Below, piece by piece: positions 26,213-34,639 of a stretch of DNA of 64,000 nucleotides. The DNA is from Bradyrhizobium jicamae. GTDB taxonomy: Bacteria > Pseudomonadota > Alphaproteobacteria > Rhizobiales > Xanthobacteraceae. Positions within the stretch are counted from its first letter, which is position 1. Each line of letters starts with the position of its first letter. The notes under the pieces were generated by a model, which worked only from the letters and a program-made list of their open reading frames with translations, made no database searches and was not told where the DNA came from. The DNA lies in assembly GCF_001440395.1 (NCBI RefSeq), contig NZ_LLXZ01000071.1, positions 57,662 through 121,661 of the forward strand, written 5' to 3'. The translations under genes and the position numbers were made by a program.

Positions 26213-26656
26213 TCAGCTCTGCGGCTGCGGCGGCCGTCTTGGGGGGCGCGGCCTGGCCGCACGGGGCGAGACCGGCTGCAGGGTCACAATGACCGGATTT
26301 GGCTTGTGATCCAGCGCCGCGCCGGTCGCAGCATCGACGCCCATTCCAACCAGGCCGCCGAGTAGAACATTACCGGCGAACCCGGCCGCCCCGGATCCGG
26401 GGATCTCCTTGGTCAACGGAATGATCTGCGGCTCGTAGCCTTCCTTGCTCACCGTTACAGTGATGTCGGCGTTGCGCTTGGCCTGAACCACGCATGGCGT
26501 CACGCAAGCCGTTGGAATATCCAGGCCGGTAATATCGGCTGTCGCACCTGCCGGCGTGCTCGAAATGGAAATGTTCTCTGTCGTTCCCCGTGTCACCGAG
26601 GCGCACCCAACACACGGCGCCGCGATTGCGACGGCCAGCACCAGTCTGATAATCAT
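26213..26656 (-). CDS. Putative lipoprotein with PEGA-like domain
   Basis: The ATG at 26656 gives 147 residues, MIIRLVLAVAIAAPCVGCAS, a short signal ending at a lipobox-like VGC. Residues ~30-85 read as a PEGA-type beta domain (ISISSTPAGATADITG, then VTVSKEGYEPQIIPL). A glycine-rich stretch with possible membrane character follows (GAAGFAGNVLLGGLVGMGVDAATG) and the tail is R/P-rich. PEGA domains bind to or decorate cell-surface structures. The actual role is unknown. Confidence 0.75.
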   Translation of the reverse strand: MIIRLVLAVAIAAPCVGCASVTRGTTENISISSTPAGATADITGLDIPTACVTPCVVQAKRNADITVTVSKEGYEPQIIPLTKEIPGSGAAGFAGNVLLGGLVGMGVDAATGAALDHKPNPVIVTLQPVSPRAARPRPPRRPPQPQS

Positions 26657-26875
26657 TTGAACGGATCCCCCTGCCCACCGGGACATTCCGACAACCGAAA
26701 AGCGAATGCAAGGGCCAGTTCGCGCTGGCGTTGCCATATCGTTATTTGCAAGCCGGGCGCGACAGCCTTAAGAGCGCGAAGCGTCCTTGCCCACCGTCAC
26801 CTTTTGAGCCCATCCGTGGCATAGTCAGACAGACCGATTCGCTCGCGCGAGATCGCGCGCAACACCTAAAGAGCC

Positions 26876-28927
26876 ATGTCCAAGCCATTGAAATCAGCTG
26901 CAAAACCCAAATCCGCCAACGACCTCTTCGGCGCCGAAAAGGGCCGCACAGCGACCAGAGCCGCCCCGCGCGGAACCAGCGCCGAGGCCGGCTATACCGC
27001 GGCCGACATCGAGGTGCTGGAGGGACTGGAGCCGGTGCGCCGGCGTCCCGGCATGTATATCGGCGGCACCGATGAAAAGGCGCTGCACCATCTGTTTGCC
27101 GAAGTCATCGACAACGCCATGGACGAAGCCCTGGCGGGGCACGCCTCCTTCATCGAGGTGGAGCTGAGCGCCGACGGATTCCTGACGGTCACCGACAACG
27201 GCCGCGGCATCCCGGTCGATCCGCATCCGAAATTTCCGAAGAAGTCCGCGCTCGAAGTCATCATGTGCACGCTGCACTCGGGCGGCAAATTCGACTCCAA
27301 GGTCTATGAGACCTCGGGCGGCCTGCACGGGGTCGGCGTCTCGGTGGTCAACGCCCTCTCCTCGCTGCTCGAGGTCGAGGTGGCGCGCGAGCAGAAGCTC
27401 TACAAGATGTCGTTCGAGCGCGGTCATCCCAAGGGCAAACTCCAGGATCTCGGCAAGATCAACAACCGCCGCGGCACCCGGATTCGCTTCAAGCCCGACA
27501 CCGATATTTTCGGCGCCAAGGCCGCGTTCAAGCCGCAGCGCCTGTTCAAGATGGCGCGTTCGAAGGCCTATCTGTTCGGCGGCGTGAAAATCCGCTGGCG
27601 CTGCGATCCCGCACTGTTGAAGGGCATCGAAGAGGTGCCCGCCGAGGACGAATTCCACTTCGCCGGCGGCCTGAAGGACTATCTCGCCGCCGCTGTTCAC
27701 GCCGACACGCTGGTGCATCCGGATATCTTCTCCGGCAAGTCGGGCCGCAACGGCGCCCATGGCGCTTGTGAATGGGCGGTGGCCTGGACGGCGGACGCCG
27801 ACGGCTTCCTGTCCTCGTACTGCAACACCGTGCCGACGCCCGATGGCGGCACGCACGAATCCGGCCTGCGCAGCGCGATGCTGCGCGGCCTGAAAGACCA
27901 CGCCGAGCGCATCGGCCAGGGCAAGCGCGCTGCGCCCGTGACGTCGGAAGACGTCATGGTGGGCGCTGCCGTGATGCTCAGCGTGTTCGTGCGCGAGCCG
28001 GAATTCCAGGGTCAGACCAAGGACCGTCTTGCCACGGCGGAAGCACAGAAGATCGTCGAACAGGCGATCAAGGATCCGTTCGATCACTGGCTGTCGGGCA
28101 ATCCGCTGCAGGCCAACAAGCTCCTGGATTTCGTCGTCGAGCGCGCCGACGAGCGGCTGCGCCGCCGCGCCGAGAAGGAAACCTCGCGCAAGACCGCGGT
28201 GAAGAAGCTGCGCCTGCCCGGCAAGCTCGCCGATTGCACCAATACGGCAACCGAAGGCTCCGAGCTCTTCATCGTCGAAGGCGACTCGGCCGGCGGCAGC
28301 GCCAAACAGGCGCGCGACCGCAAGACCCAGGCGATATTGCCCCTGCGCGGAAAAATCCTCAACGTTGCCTCCGCCGGCAAGGACAAGCTGATGCAGAACG
28401 CGCAGCTCTCAGACTTGATGCAGGCGATCGGCTGCGGCACGCTCGCGCATTACCGCGAAGAGGATTTGCGCTATTCCCGCATCATCATCATGACCGACGC
28501 CGACGTCGACGGCGCGCATATCGCGTCACTGCTGATCACGTTCTTCTACCGCCAGACGCCGCGCCTGATCGATGAGGGCCACCTCTTTCTGGCGGTGCCA
28601 CCGCTTTATCGTCTCACCCATGGCAGCAAGACGGTTTATGCCCGTGACGATGCACATAAGGACGCGCTCTTGAAGAGCGAGTTCAACGCCAACGCCAAGG
28701 TCGAGGTCGGCCGCTTCAAAGGCCTCGGCGAGATGATGCCGGCGCAGCTCAAGGAAACCACCATGGATCCGGCCAAGCGCACCCTGCTGCGCGTAAAACT
28801 TCTGGCCGACGACCGCGAAGGCACCGCCGATTCTGTCGAACGGCTGATGGGGACCAAGGCCGAGGCCCGGTTCGCCTTCATCTCCGACAAGGCGGAATTC
28901 GCCAGCGACGACCTGCTGGACGTCTGA
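26876..28927 (+). CDS. parE: DNA topoisomerase IV subunit B
   Basis: A 683-residue type IIA topoisomerase ATPase subunit that unlinks daughter chromosomes with ParC. The GHKL ATPase has EVIDNAMDEAL and DNGRGIPVD, with the lid GGLHGVGVSVVNALS. The TOPRIM part has FIVEGDSAGGSAKQ and PLRGKILNV, and MTDADVDGAHI binds metal. The spacing is that of ParE rather than GyrB. The first ~40 residues are low-complexity. The ATG follows an AAAGAG-like site. Confidence 0.95.
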   Translation: MSKPLKSAAKPKSANDLFGAEKGRTATRAAPRGTSAEAGYTAADIEVLEGLEPVRRRPGMYIGGTDEKALHHLFAEVIDNAMDEALAGHASFIEVELSADGFLTVTDNGRGIPVDPHPKFPKKSALEVIMCTLHSGGKFDSKVYETSGGLHGVGVSVVNALSSLLEVEVAREQKLYKMSFERGHPKGKLQDLGKINNRRGTRIRFKPDTDIFGAKAAFKPQRLFKMARSKAYLFGGVKIRWRCDPALLKGIEEVPAEDEFHFAGGLKDYLAAAVHADTLVHPDIFSGKSGRNGAHGACEWAVAWTADADGFLSSYCNTVPTPDGGTHESGLRSAMLRGLKDHAERIGQGKRAAPVTSEDVMVGAAVMLSVFVREPEFQGQTKDRLATAEAQKIVEQAIKDPFDHWLSGNPLQANKLLDFVVERADERLRRRAEKETSRKTAVKKLRLPGKLADCTNTATEGSELFIVEGDSAGGSAKQARDRKTQAILPLRGKILNVASAGKDKLMQNAQLSDLMQAIGCGTLAHYREEDLRYSRIIIMTDADVDGAHIASLLITFFYRQTPRLIDEGHLFLAVPPLYRLTHGSKTVYARDDAHKDALLKSEFNANAKVEVGRFKGLGEMMPAQLKETTMDPAKRTLLRVKLLADDREGTADSVERLMGTKAEARFAFISDKAEFASDDLLDV

Positions 28928-28958
28928 ATCGCTGATTTCGGGCTCTTTTCGGGCGGTT

Positions 28959-29021
28959 TCCGGCCAGTATGGCCGGACAACGTCGGTTTTTGCCTGTTTT
29001 CTGGGCGGTTTCGCAACCGCC
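28959..29021. other. Two hairpins downstream of parE
   Basis: TCCGGCC (28959-28965) pairs with GGCCGGA (28971-28977), and GGCGGTT (29004-29010) with AACCGCC (29015-29021). GGGCGGTTTC occurs twice here (28951 and 29003). There is no long T-run, so they would be only weak terminators. Confidence 0.35.
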
Positions 29022-29157
29022 GATTTCGGGCACCTGTGTTCCTCCCGCAACAGCAATTTCGGCGGAACTGCGTATAGTCACGCTACTGGATTTTGGGAAT
29101 CGGCGCTCGCGCACCCCAGCGGGGTCAACTGGGGCACTTAAGGTGAGGGATTTGAAA

Positions 29158-29958
29158 ATGAAGAAATTGGTGATCGCGCTGGCTGCGGCAGCGACTTTCT
29201 CGGCCCCGGCCGTCGCAGCTGATCTCGGAGCTCGCCCCTATGCCAAGGCTCCGGTCCCTGTGGCCGCCGTTTACAACTGGACCGGCTTCTACATCTTCGG
29301 TGGTGGCGGCGGCGGTCTGTGGAGCGCCGATAGCAACGTGCAGACGTTCCCCGGCGCTATTGCCCTCACCCGCGATCATCGGAATGGCGGCAGCGGCTGG
29401 TTCGGAACGGTCGGCGCCGGCTATGACTGGCAGTTCGGCGGCCGATGGGTGGCCGGTATTTTCGGTGACGCGCAGTTCGGAGACATCCGCGGCTCTCTCA
29501 GCGATCCTCTCTTCCTGACCGAAGGCCGCATGAAGCTTGAGACCAGCTATGCTGCAGGTGTGCGATTGGGCTATCTGGTTGCTCCTAACGTGTTGTCTTA
29601 CGTCAACGCTGGCTACTCGGGTTCAGAATGGTCGGGCACGACCCAGACCACGCTCATCGCTGGCGGCGGCCCCGGATTCTACACCACGCCTTCCTTCGAT
29701 CGGAATGGATGGTTCATTGGTGGCGGCGTCGAGAACAACCTGGATCTTTTCGGCATCTCGGCTCCCGGCTGGTTCATGAAGACAGAGTATCGCTCTGCGT
29801 TCTATGACCGCGTCACCTTGCCGGGGACGGTCACGCCTGCCTTCGGCGGCGGTCCGACCGGTACCGCTGTGACCTTCAAGCCCTGGACGCAGACCATCAG
29901 CACCTCGCTGGTCTATCGCTTCAACTGGGGTGGCGCTCCGGTCCAGGCCAAATACTGA
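29158..29958 (+). CDS. Outer-membrane beta-barrel protein (single domain)
   Basis: A 266-residue exported protein starting MKKLVIALAAAATFSAPAVA, with a clear signal peptide ending near residue 20. The mature start ADLGARPYAKAP and YNWTGFYI match the family at 18905-20317 and 32500-33228. The glycine-rich first strand (FGGGGGGLW) and the C-terminal SLVYRFNWGG end a barrel of probably eight strands; the last residues are QAKY. The ribosome site is GAGGGA. A strong terminator follows directly. Confidence 0.9.
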   Translation: MKKLVIALAAAATFSAPAVAADLGARPYAKAPVPVAAVYNWTGFYIFGGGGGGLWSADSNVQTFPGAIALTRDHRNGGSGWFGTVGAGYDWQFGGRWVAGIFGDAQFGDIRGSLSDPLFLTEGRMKLETSYAAGVRLGYLVAPNVLSYVNAGYSGSEWSGTTQTTLIAGGGPGFYTTPSFDRNGWFIGGGVENNLDLFGISAPGWFMKTEYRSAFYDRVTLPGTVTPAFGGGPTGTAVTFKPWTQTISTSLVYRFNWGGAPVQAKY

Positions 29959-29977
29959 TCTCTGCTAAGTCAGCAGC

Positions 29978-30474
29978 TCAAAAGCCCCGGCTTCGCCCGG
30001 GGCTTTTTTGTACCTGTGGCAAGCCACCGGCCCGCGTCCGGATGTGTGCATTACCCGGCTTGATTTGCGAGTTGCGGTCCGCAACGGCTGCCCTCAGCGA
30101 CCGGTACGCGCGGCGTAGCCGGCACTCGACCTCCAACCAATCCGAATCTGTCATTCCCTGCCCGCGGCTGTCACGATAGGCCATCGCCTCGGCGCGACCG
30201 ATGCCTGACAACACCAGCGACGGCTCGTCGGCTCGTTTGCCGTAGGTGATGGCGGCGACGCGAGCGACCGTCAGGCCGTACTGCTCCGGGCTCACAGCCT
30301 CGCGCCGCGCCTGCCACCAGTCGAGTTCGAGGCGGCGCGCCACATCGCCGTCTCCAGCCGGGCGATTTCAGCTGGCTCGAAGCGGCGCAGATCCGCGTTC
30401 CGTGGCCACGACGCGTAGACGCCGATGGCGCCCAACACCAGCGCGAGCGTAAGAATGCTGGTACGGCGGTTCAT
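29978..30474 (-). pseudogene. Decayed hypothetical gene with internal deletion and frameshift
   Basis: The minus strand starts at 30474 with MNRRTSILTLALVLGAIGVY, a signal or membrane segment, then FEPAEIARLETAMWRA, and runs out of frame at 30292. A second frame (30343 to 29978) resumes with RLELDWWQARREAVSPEQYG and AEAMAYRDSRGQGMT. From memory of related rhizobial proteins, about 100 residues normally lie between two similar ARLE-type segments. Here they appear joined head to tail, consistent with recombination between them. The 3' part reads through the terminator of the barrel gene opposite. Confidence 0.6.
29980..30007 (+). terminator. Rho-independent terminator after the barrel gene
   Basis: AAAAGCCCCGG (29980-29990) and CCGGGGCTTTT (29997-30007) match exactly around CTTCGC and are followed by T residues. 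It starts 21 bases past the stop codon. Confidence 0.93.
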
Positions 30475-30645
30475 GATGTCCCTTGAGACGGCGCCGCGAC
30501 GTCCGACCTTGCGGAGCCGGCCGGCCTTCTATTCGATCGGAAGCTACGGCCGCCGGCGGCAACGGTTTCCTCCGGCGGCCCGGGAGAACGCACGATAAGC
30601 TCCGGGGCGCGTGGCAACCGGGGCGGCAATCAGGGAGAAAAGCCC

Positions 30646-30831
30646 ATGGCCAGATCGCTTTCGATCATCGGCTTTCTGGCGCTTGCGATCGGCCTGTTGT
30701 GGATCGGTCAGGGCACCGGCGCCATTCGCTGGCCGCCATCGAGCTTCATGATCAATCAACTGCAATGGGCCGGATATGGCGCGCTGCTCGGCGCCGTCGG
30801 CCTGATCCTGATCTGGCAAGGCAATCGCTAG
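30646..30831 (+). CDS. Small two-helix membrane protein
   Basis: A 61-residue protein, MARSLSIIGFLALAIGLLWI then a short loop (GTGAIRWPPSSFM) and a second helix GALLGAVGLILIW. A GGGAGAA ribosome site precedes the ATG. No known function can be assigned. A family A palindromic repeat begins 13 bases after the stop codon. Confidence 0.7.
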   Translation: MARSLSIIGFLALAIGLLWIGQGTGAIRWPPSSFMINQLQWAGYGALLGAVGLILIWQGNR

Positions 30832-30843
30832 ATTCGTAGCTTC

Positions 30844-30929
30844 GTAGGATGGGTGGAGCGCAGCGATACCCATCAACTTCGTGCTGCATCTGATTGATGA
30901 TGGGTATCGCTGCGCTCCACCCATCCTAC
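30844..30929. repeat. Palindromic intergenic repeat, family A, copy 2
   Basis: Exact 31-base arms 30844-30874 and 30899-30929, identical in sequence to those at 9951-10031, around a 24-base loop. Here it lies between two genes on the same strand, ending 18 bases before the SDR start codon, so it may shape the leader mRNA. Confidence 0.9.
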
Positions 30930-30947
30930 AGAAACTGGACAACGCAC

Positions 30948-31718
30948 ATGACAACAAAACTCTTCGACCTCGCCGGCAAGGTAGCCATCGTCACCGGCGG
31001 CAATGGCGGCATCGGGCTCGGCATGGCCCGCGGCCTCGCACAGGCAGGCGCCGCGGTCGCCATCGTCGGCCGCAACGAGGCCAAGTCGGCGGCTGCGGTC
31101 GCGGAGCTTACGCAAGGCGGCGCCAAAGCGATTGCAGTCGCGACCGACGTCACCGACAAGGCAGCGGTCGCCGCGATGGCCGAGCGCGTCCTGAGCGAGC
31201 TCGGCCGCATCGATATCCTCGTCAACAATGCCGGCATCAACATTCGCAAGCCGCCACATGCGCTCGACATTGCCGAGTGGAACAGCGTGGTCCAGACCAA
31301 CCTCACCAGCGCCTTCCTGTGCTCGCAGGCGGTCTATCCCGCGATGAAGGCGGCGGGCGGCGGCAAGATCATCAATATCGGCTCGATGATGTCGATCTTC
31401 GGCGCCAGCTTCACGCCGGCCTATGCCGCGAGCAAGGGCGGCATCGTGCAGTTCACGCGCTCCTGTGCCTGCGCCTGGGCGGCCGACAACATCCAGGCCA
31501 ATGCCGTGCTGCCGGGCTGGATCGACACCGACCTCACCAAGCGGGCCCGCCAGGAGATCGACGGCCTGCACGACCGGGTGCTGGCGCGAACGCCGGCGGC
31601 GCGCTGGGGCGCGATCGGCGACTTTGCCGGCATCGCCGTGTTCCTCGCCTCGCCTGCCTCCGACTTCGTCACGGGCACGGCGATTCCCATTGATGGCGGC
31701 TTCTCGATCATGGGCTGA
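30948..31718 (+). CDS. SDR-family oxidoreductase (sugar-acid dehydrogenase-like)
   Basis: The ATG at 30948 gives 256 residues starting MTTKLFDLAGKVAIVTGG. The cofactor loop is TGGNGGIGLGMARGL, NNAGINIRKP is the NAG motif, the catalytic Ser is in IGSMMSIFG and the YAASKGG box carries Tyr/Lys. The INIRKPP pattern resembles gluconate or 2-deoxy-gluconate dehydrogenases, but the substrate is unproven. An Arg in VGRNEAKS after strand 2 favours NADP. Confidence 0.88.
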   Translation: MTTKLFDLAGKVAIVTGGNGGIGLGMARGLAQAGAAVAIVGRNEAKSAAAVAELTQGGAKAIAVATDVTDKAAVAAMAERVLSELGRIDILVNNAGINIRKPPHALDIAEWNSVVQTNLTSAFLCSQAVYPAMKAAGGGKIINIGSMMSIFGASFTPAYAASKGGIVQFTRSCACAWAADNIQANAVLPGWIDTDLTKRARQEIDGLHDRVLARTPAARWGAIGDFAGIAVFLASPASDFVTGTAIPIDGGFSIMG

Positions 31719-32499
31719 AATTATAAGGAAAGCCCCAGACGGCATCCGGAGCTTTCTTCATTCAAGTCGTAAATCTCGGTATTCGCGAAGCGGTTGGCCA
31801 CGGGTTGAACCTGAAGCTCACACGGCCCATGACAGACTCAGCATCCGCAGTGACGTTCCGGAAGTTCCCGGGAGCGGCGCAAGCGGAAAAGCAGCTGTGC
31901 AATCGTGCTGCCTGCTGTCTCGAATTTGTATGCTTGTAGTCGATGCCGAGGATCAGAACCGCGAGCCAGGTTCCTGCCCGCTGACTGTTACCTTGCAGCG
32001 ACAGTGCCAGCGATTCAAAGCACGCCAGAGGGCACACGGTCCCACTCGACCAGGGTCGATGCCGCTATTCAATGATGGGCTGTCACCCGAATCCTACAGT
32101 CGCAACCGCCTTTGATGAAACTGTGGGGAATTCCTGCGGTCAGTTCCAAAAAGTCGTCCCTCCGGATGGTCCGTCAAACGCGATTCGCGCGGACAGCGCC
32201 AATAATCGGTAATATGCTACGGGTAAGGCCCATTGATTCATAGAATTCCTTAAGCGTCCCGCGCAATCGGCTCCGATTGAAGCTCACCTCCAAGCGCCGT
32301 CCGGGCGGTCAAATCATCGAAATTCCGGCGTTTTGCCCTCTTCCCAACCGAATGTCGGCTTCCGTTCGGCAATGCCTTGGTTCTGACGTGTCGAAGCTTT
32401 GCGACTGTGGCGTGCAGGTGACAGCTTTGGTGCGACTCCTGGGATATGTTGGGTCAGGATCAATTACTCACATTACTTGTCAGTGAACTGGGGAAAATA
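31719..32499. other. Long gene-free interval before a barrel gene
   Basis: This 781-base gap is less GC-rich than its surroundings. Apart from the terminator at 31727-31757 and the promoter/ribosome site for the barrel gene (GGGGAAAATA before 32500), I see no credible gene. Short open frames are present, but without family features or ribosome sites. It may be the remains of a lost gene or contain an unrecognised RNA. Confidence 0.45.
31727..31757 (+). terminator. Probable terminator after the SDR gene
   Basis: GAAAGCCCC and the later CGGAGCTTTC form a near-perfect stem (one mismatch) around a short loop, followed by a T-rich stretch. It begins about 9 bases after the stop codon. Confidence 0.65.
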
Positions 32500-33228
32500 A
32501 TGAAAAAGCTCGCTATCGCCGCCGCCGCTCTGGTCATCGGCACCGCCAGCGCCTCGGCCGCCGATCTGGCTGCCCGGCCCTACACCAAGGCACCCGCGCC
32601 TGTCGTCGCCGTCTACAACTGGACCGGGTTCTACATCGGTGCACAGGTCGGTTACGCTTGGGGTGACAACAGCACCACTGAGTTCGTCACCGCAACGGGC
32701 GTGCCCACTGGCTTCACTCGCGGCTTCAACACTGATGGCTTCGTTGGCGGTGGTCACATTGGCTACAACTGGCAGTTCGGTCAGTTCGTCTTCGGTCTCG
32801 AAGGCGACATTGAAGGCGCCGACATCAAGGGCGGTTACCGCCTGGCAAACCTGAACGGCACGGACTTCCGGATCGATGCGCAGGCCTCTATCCGTGGCCG
32901 CCTCGGTGTAGCCTTCAACAACTCGCTGCTCTACGTAACCGGTGGTGCGGCCTGGGCTGATATGGACCACACTTACGTCTTCGCGAACACCCTCTTTGAA
33001 ACCCACTCCAGCACCCGTACCGGCTGGACCGTGGGCGCAGGCTGGGAATACGGCTTCACGCCGAACTGGTCGGCCCGTCTGGAGTATCGCTACACCGATT
33101 TCGGCAGCTTCCGGAACAACTCTATCTTCTCGTTCCCCGGCTTCACGTACGAGCATGATCCGGTGTTCCACACGGTGCGTGGCGGTATCAGCTATCGCTT
33201 CGGCGGTCCGGTCGTCGCCAAGTACTGA
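32500..33228 (+). CDS. Outer-membrane beta-barrel protein (Omp25/31-, RopB-like)
   Basis: A 242-residue exported protein. The signal peptide is MKKLAIAAAALVIGTASASA; the mature start ADLAARPYTKAP and YNWTGFYIGAQVGYAWG follow. Mid-protein GYNWQFGQFVFGLEGDIEGA and the C-terminal GGISYRFGGPVVAKY are typical of the family. An eight-stranded barrel is expected in the outer membrane, with surface loops as the variable parts. The strong ribosome site and terminator suggest high expression. Confidence 0.93.
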   Translation: MKKLAIAAAALVIGTASASAADLAARPYTKAPAPVVAVYNWTGFYIGAQVGYAWGDNSTTEFVTATGVPTGFTRGFNTDGFVGGGHIGYNWQFGQFVFGLEGDIEGADIKGGYRLANLNGTDFRIDAQASIRGRLGVAFNNSLLYVTGGAAWADMDHTYVFANTLFETHSSTRTGWTVGAGWEYGFTPNWSARLEYRYTDFGSFRNNSIFSFPGFTYEHDPVFHTVRGGISYRFGGPVVAKY

Positions 33229-33257
33229 TCCGGCTACCTGCTAGCCTTCAACAGCTC

Positions 33258-33283
33258 AAAGCCCCGGCATCGTCCGGGGCTTT
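33258..33283 (+). terminator. Rho-independent terminator after the barrel gene
   Basis: AAAGCCCCGG (33258-33267) and CCGGGGCTTT (33274-33283) match exactly around CATCGT and are followed by TTG. The stem is nearly the same as at 29980-30007. Confidence 0.93.
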
Positions 33284-33330
33284 TTGTTGCGTTCTGCTCG
33301 CTGGAATGCTTTTCGCGCCCGCGTCGTCCG

Positions 33331-34554
33331 TTAAGCTCGGACCGGCGACTGCACATGTTCAGGCCGCACGCCCAGGCCCACAAACCGCGCCGTGATACCT
33401 TGCAGCCAGGGCACCGCGGTGACCAGCCGCATCACGAACGGAACTTTCAGCGGCTGGTTCCCTGGCTTCAGCGCGGCGTTGACGATGTTGTTCTGCACCA
33501 CCACCTGCATCCGCTGCGTCATCCGCACTGGAAAGGCCCGGCGCCGGCGCACCGCGTCCAGTTCATCCTCCGATGGACAGCCGCCCACCAGCTTCGATGC
33601 CAGCAGGTTCGCGGTCGCGACCGCATCCTGCACCGCGAGGTTGACGCCGACGCCGCCGATCGGCGACATCGCGTGCGCCGCGTCGCCGATGCACAACAGC
33701 CCCGGCCGCGTCCAGCGCGGCAACCGATTGACAGCAACGGTCAACAGCTTGACGTCGTTCCAGCTCTTCACCTCGGCTAGCCCCGGTTTGAGGATCGGCG
33801 CCATCCGCGCGACCTCGTCGAGCAGCGCGGGCAATCCCCTCGCCTTCACCGCATCATGCTGCCCCTTGGGAATGACGAACGCGCACTGCCAATAGTCGCC
33901 GCGGTCGAAGGTCACCATCATCTTGCCGGGCTCGACCCGCGCAAACAGGTTCTCGCTTTCGCCCTCCCGCTTGCCGGCGCGAAACCACAGCACATCCATG
34001 GGCGCGCCGATTTCCTCGACCTTGAGGCCTGCGCGCTCGCGCAGCAGCGAATGGCGACCGTCGCAGGCAATGGTGAGATCCGCCTCGATATCGATCACGC
34101 CATCTGGCGTCTTCGCCTTGACGCCCGTGATACGGTTGCCGTCACGGAGCAGATCGATCGCTTCGGTCGACATCATCACCTTGAGCGAAGCGAAACGCTT
34201 GCCGCTCTCGCGCAGGAAGTTGAGAAAGTCCCACTGCGGCATGAAAGCGATGAAGGGGTATTTGACGTGGAGCCGGCTCAGATCGGCGATCCGCACCGAC
34301 TCGCCCCCGAACATGCCTTCCATCTTCTGCAGGCGCTGGTGCGGCAACTTCAGGAAGCCGTCAATCAGCCCAAGCTCGTCCATCACCTGCAGCGTGGATG
34401 GATGCACGGTGTCGCCGCGAAAATCGCGGAAGAAGTCGGCGTGCTTCTCCAGCACCACGACCTCGATGCCGGCGCGTCCGAGCAGATATCCGAGCATCAT
34501 GCCGGCCGGCCCGCCGCCGACGATGCAGCACCGTACTTTCATCGCGCCACCCAT
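33331..34554 (-). CDS. FAD-dependent aromatic-ring-type monooxygenase
   Basis: A 407-residue flavoprotein of the PHBH/UbiH superfamily. The FAD loop is CCIVGGGPAGMMLGYLL, the second FAD motif is GLLCIGDAAHAMSPIGGVGVN, and the DG-type motif is LTIACDGRHSLLRE. The frame can start at 34554 (MGGAMKV) or 34542 (MKVRCC); neither has a strong ribosome site. The substrate is not known. It follows an O-antigen-ligase-like gene by 85 bp on the same strand. Confidence 0.88.
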   Translation of the reverse strand: MGGAMKVRCCIVGGGPAGMMLGYLLGRAGIEVVVLEKHADFFRDFRGDTVHPSTLQVMDELGLIDGFLKLPHQRLQKMEGMFGGESVRIADLSRLHVKYPFIAFMPQWDFLNFLRESGKRFASLKVMMSTEAIDLLRDGNRITGVKAKTPDGVIDIEADLTIACDGRHSLLRERAGLKVEEIGAPMDVLWFRAGKREGESENLFARVEPGKMMVTFDRGDYWQCAFVIPKGQHDAVKARGLPALLDEVARMAPILKPGLAEVKSWNDVKLLTVAVNRLPRWTRPGLLCIGDAAHAMSPIGGVGVNLAVQDAVATANLLASKLVGGCPSEDELDAVRRRRAFPVRMTQRMQVVVQNNIVNAALKPGNQPLKVPFVMRLVTAVPWLQGITARFVGLGVRPEHVQSPVRA

Positions 34555-34639
34555 CAGTCGAGTCACGCGAACTGTAGGGTATCTTCCGGCCCGGGGGAAT
34601 TGGTCGCCGCCGCCGTGGCGCCTCGGCGGTCGATATCGC

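Noticed and set aside
31762..32037. 91-codon minus-strand frame in the gap before the barrel gene
   Set aside because: No ribosome site, no family resemblance and composition unlike neighbouring genes.
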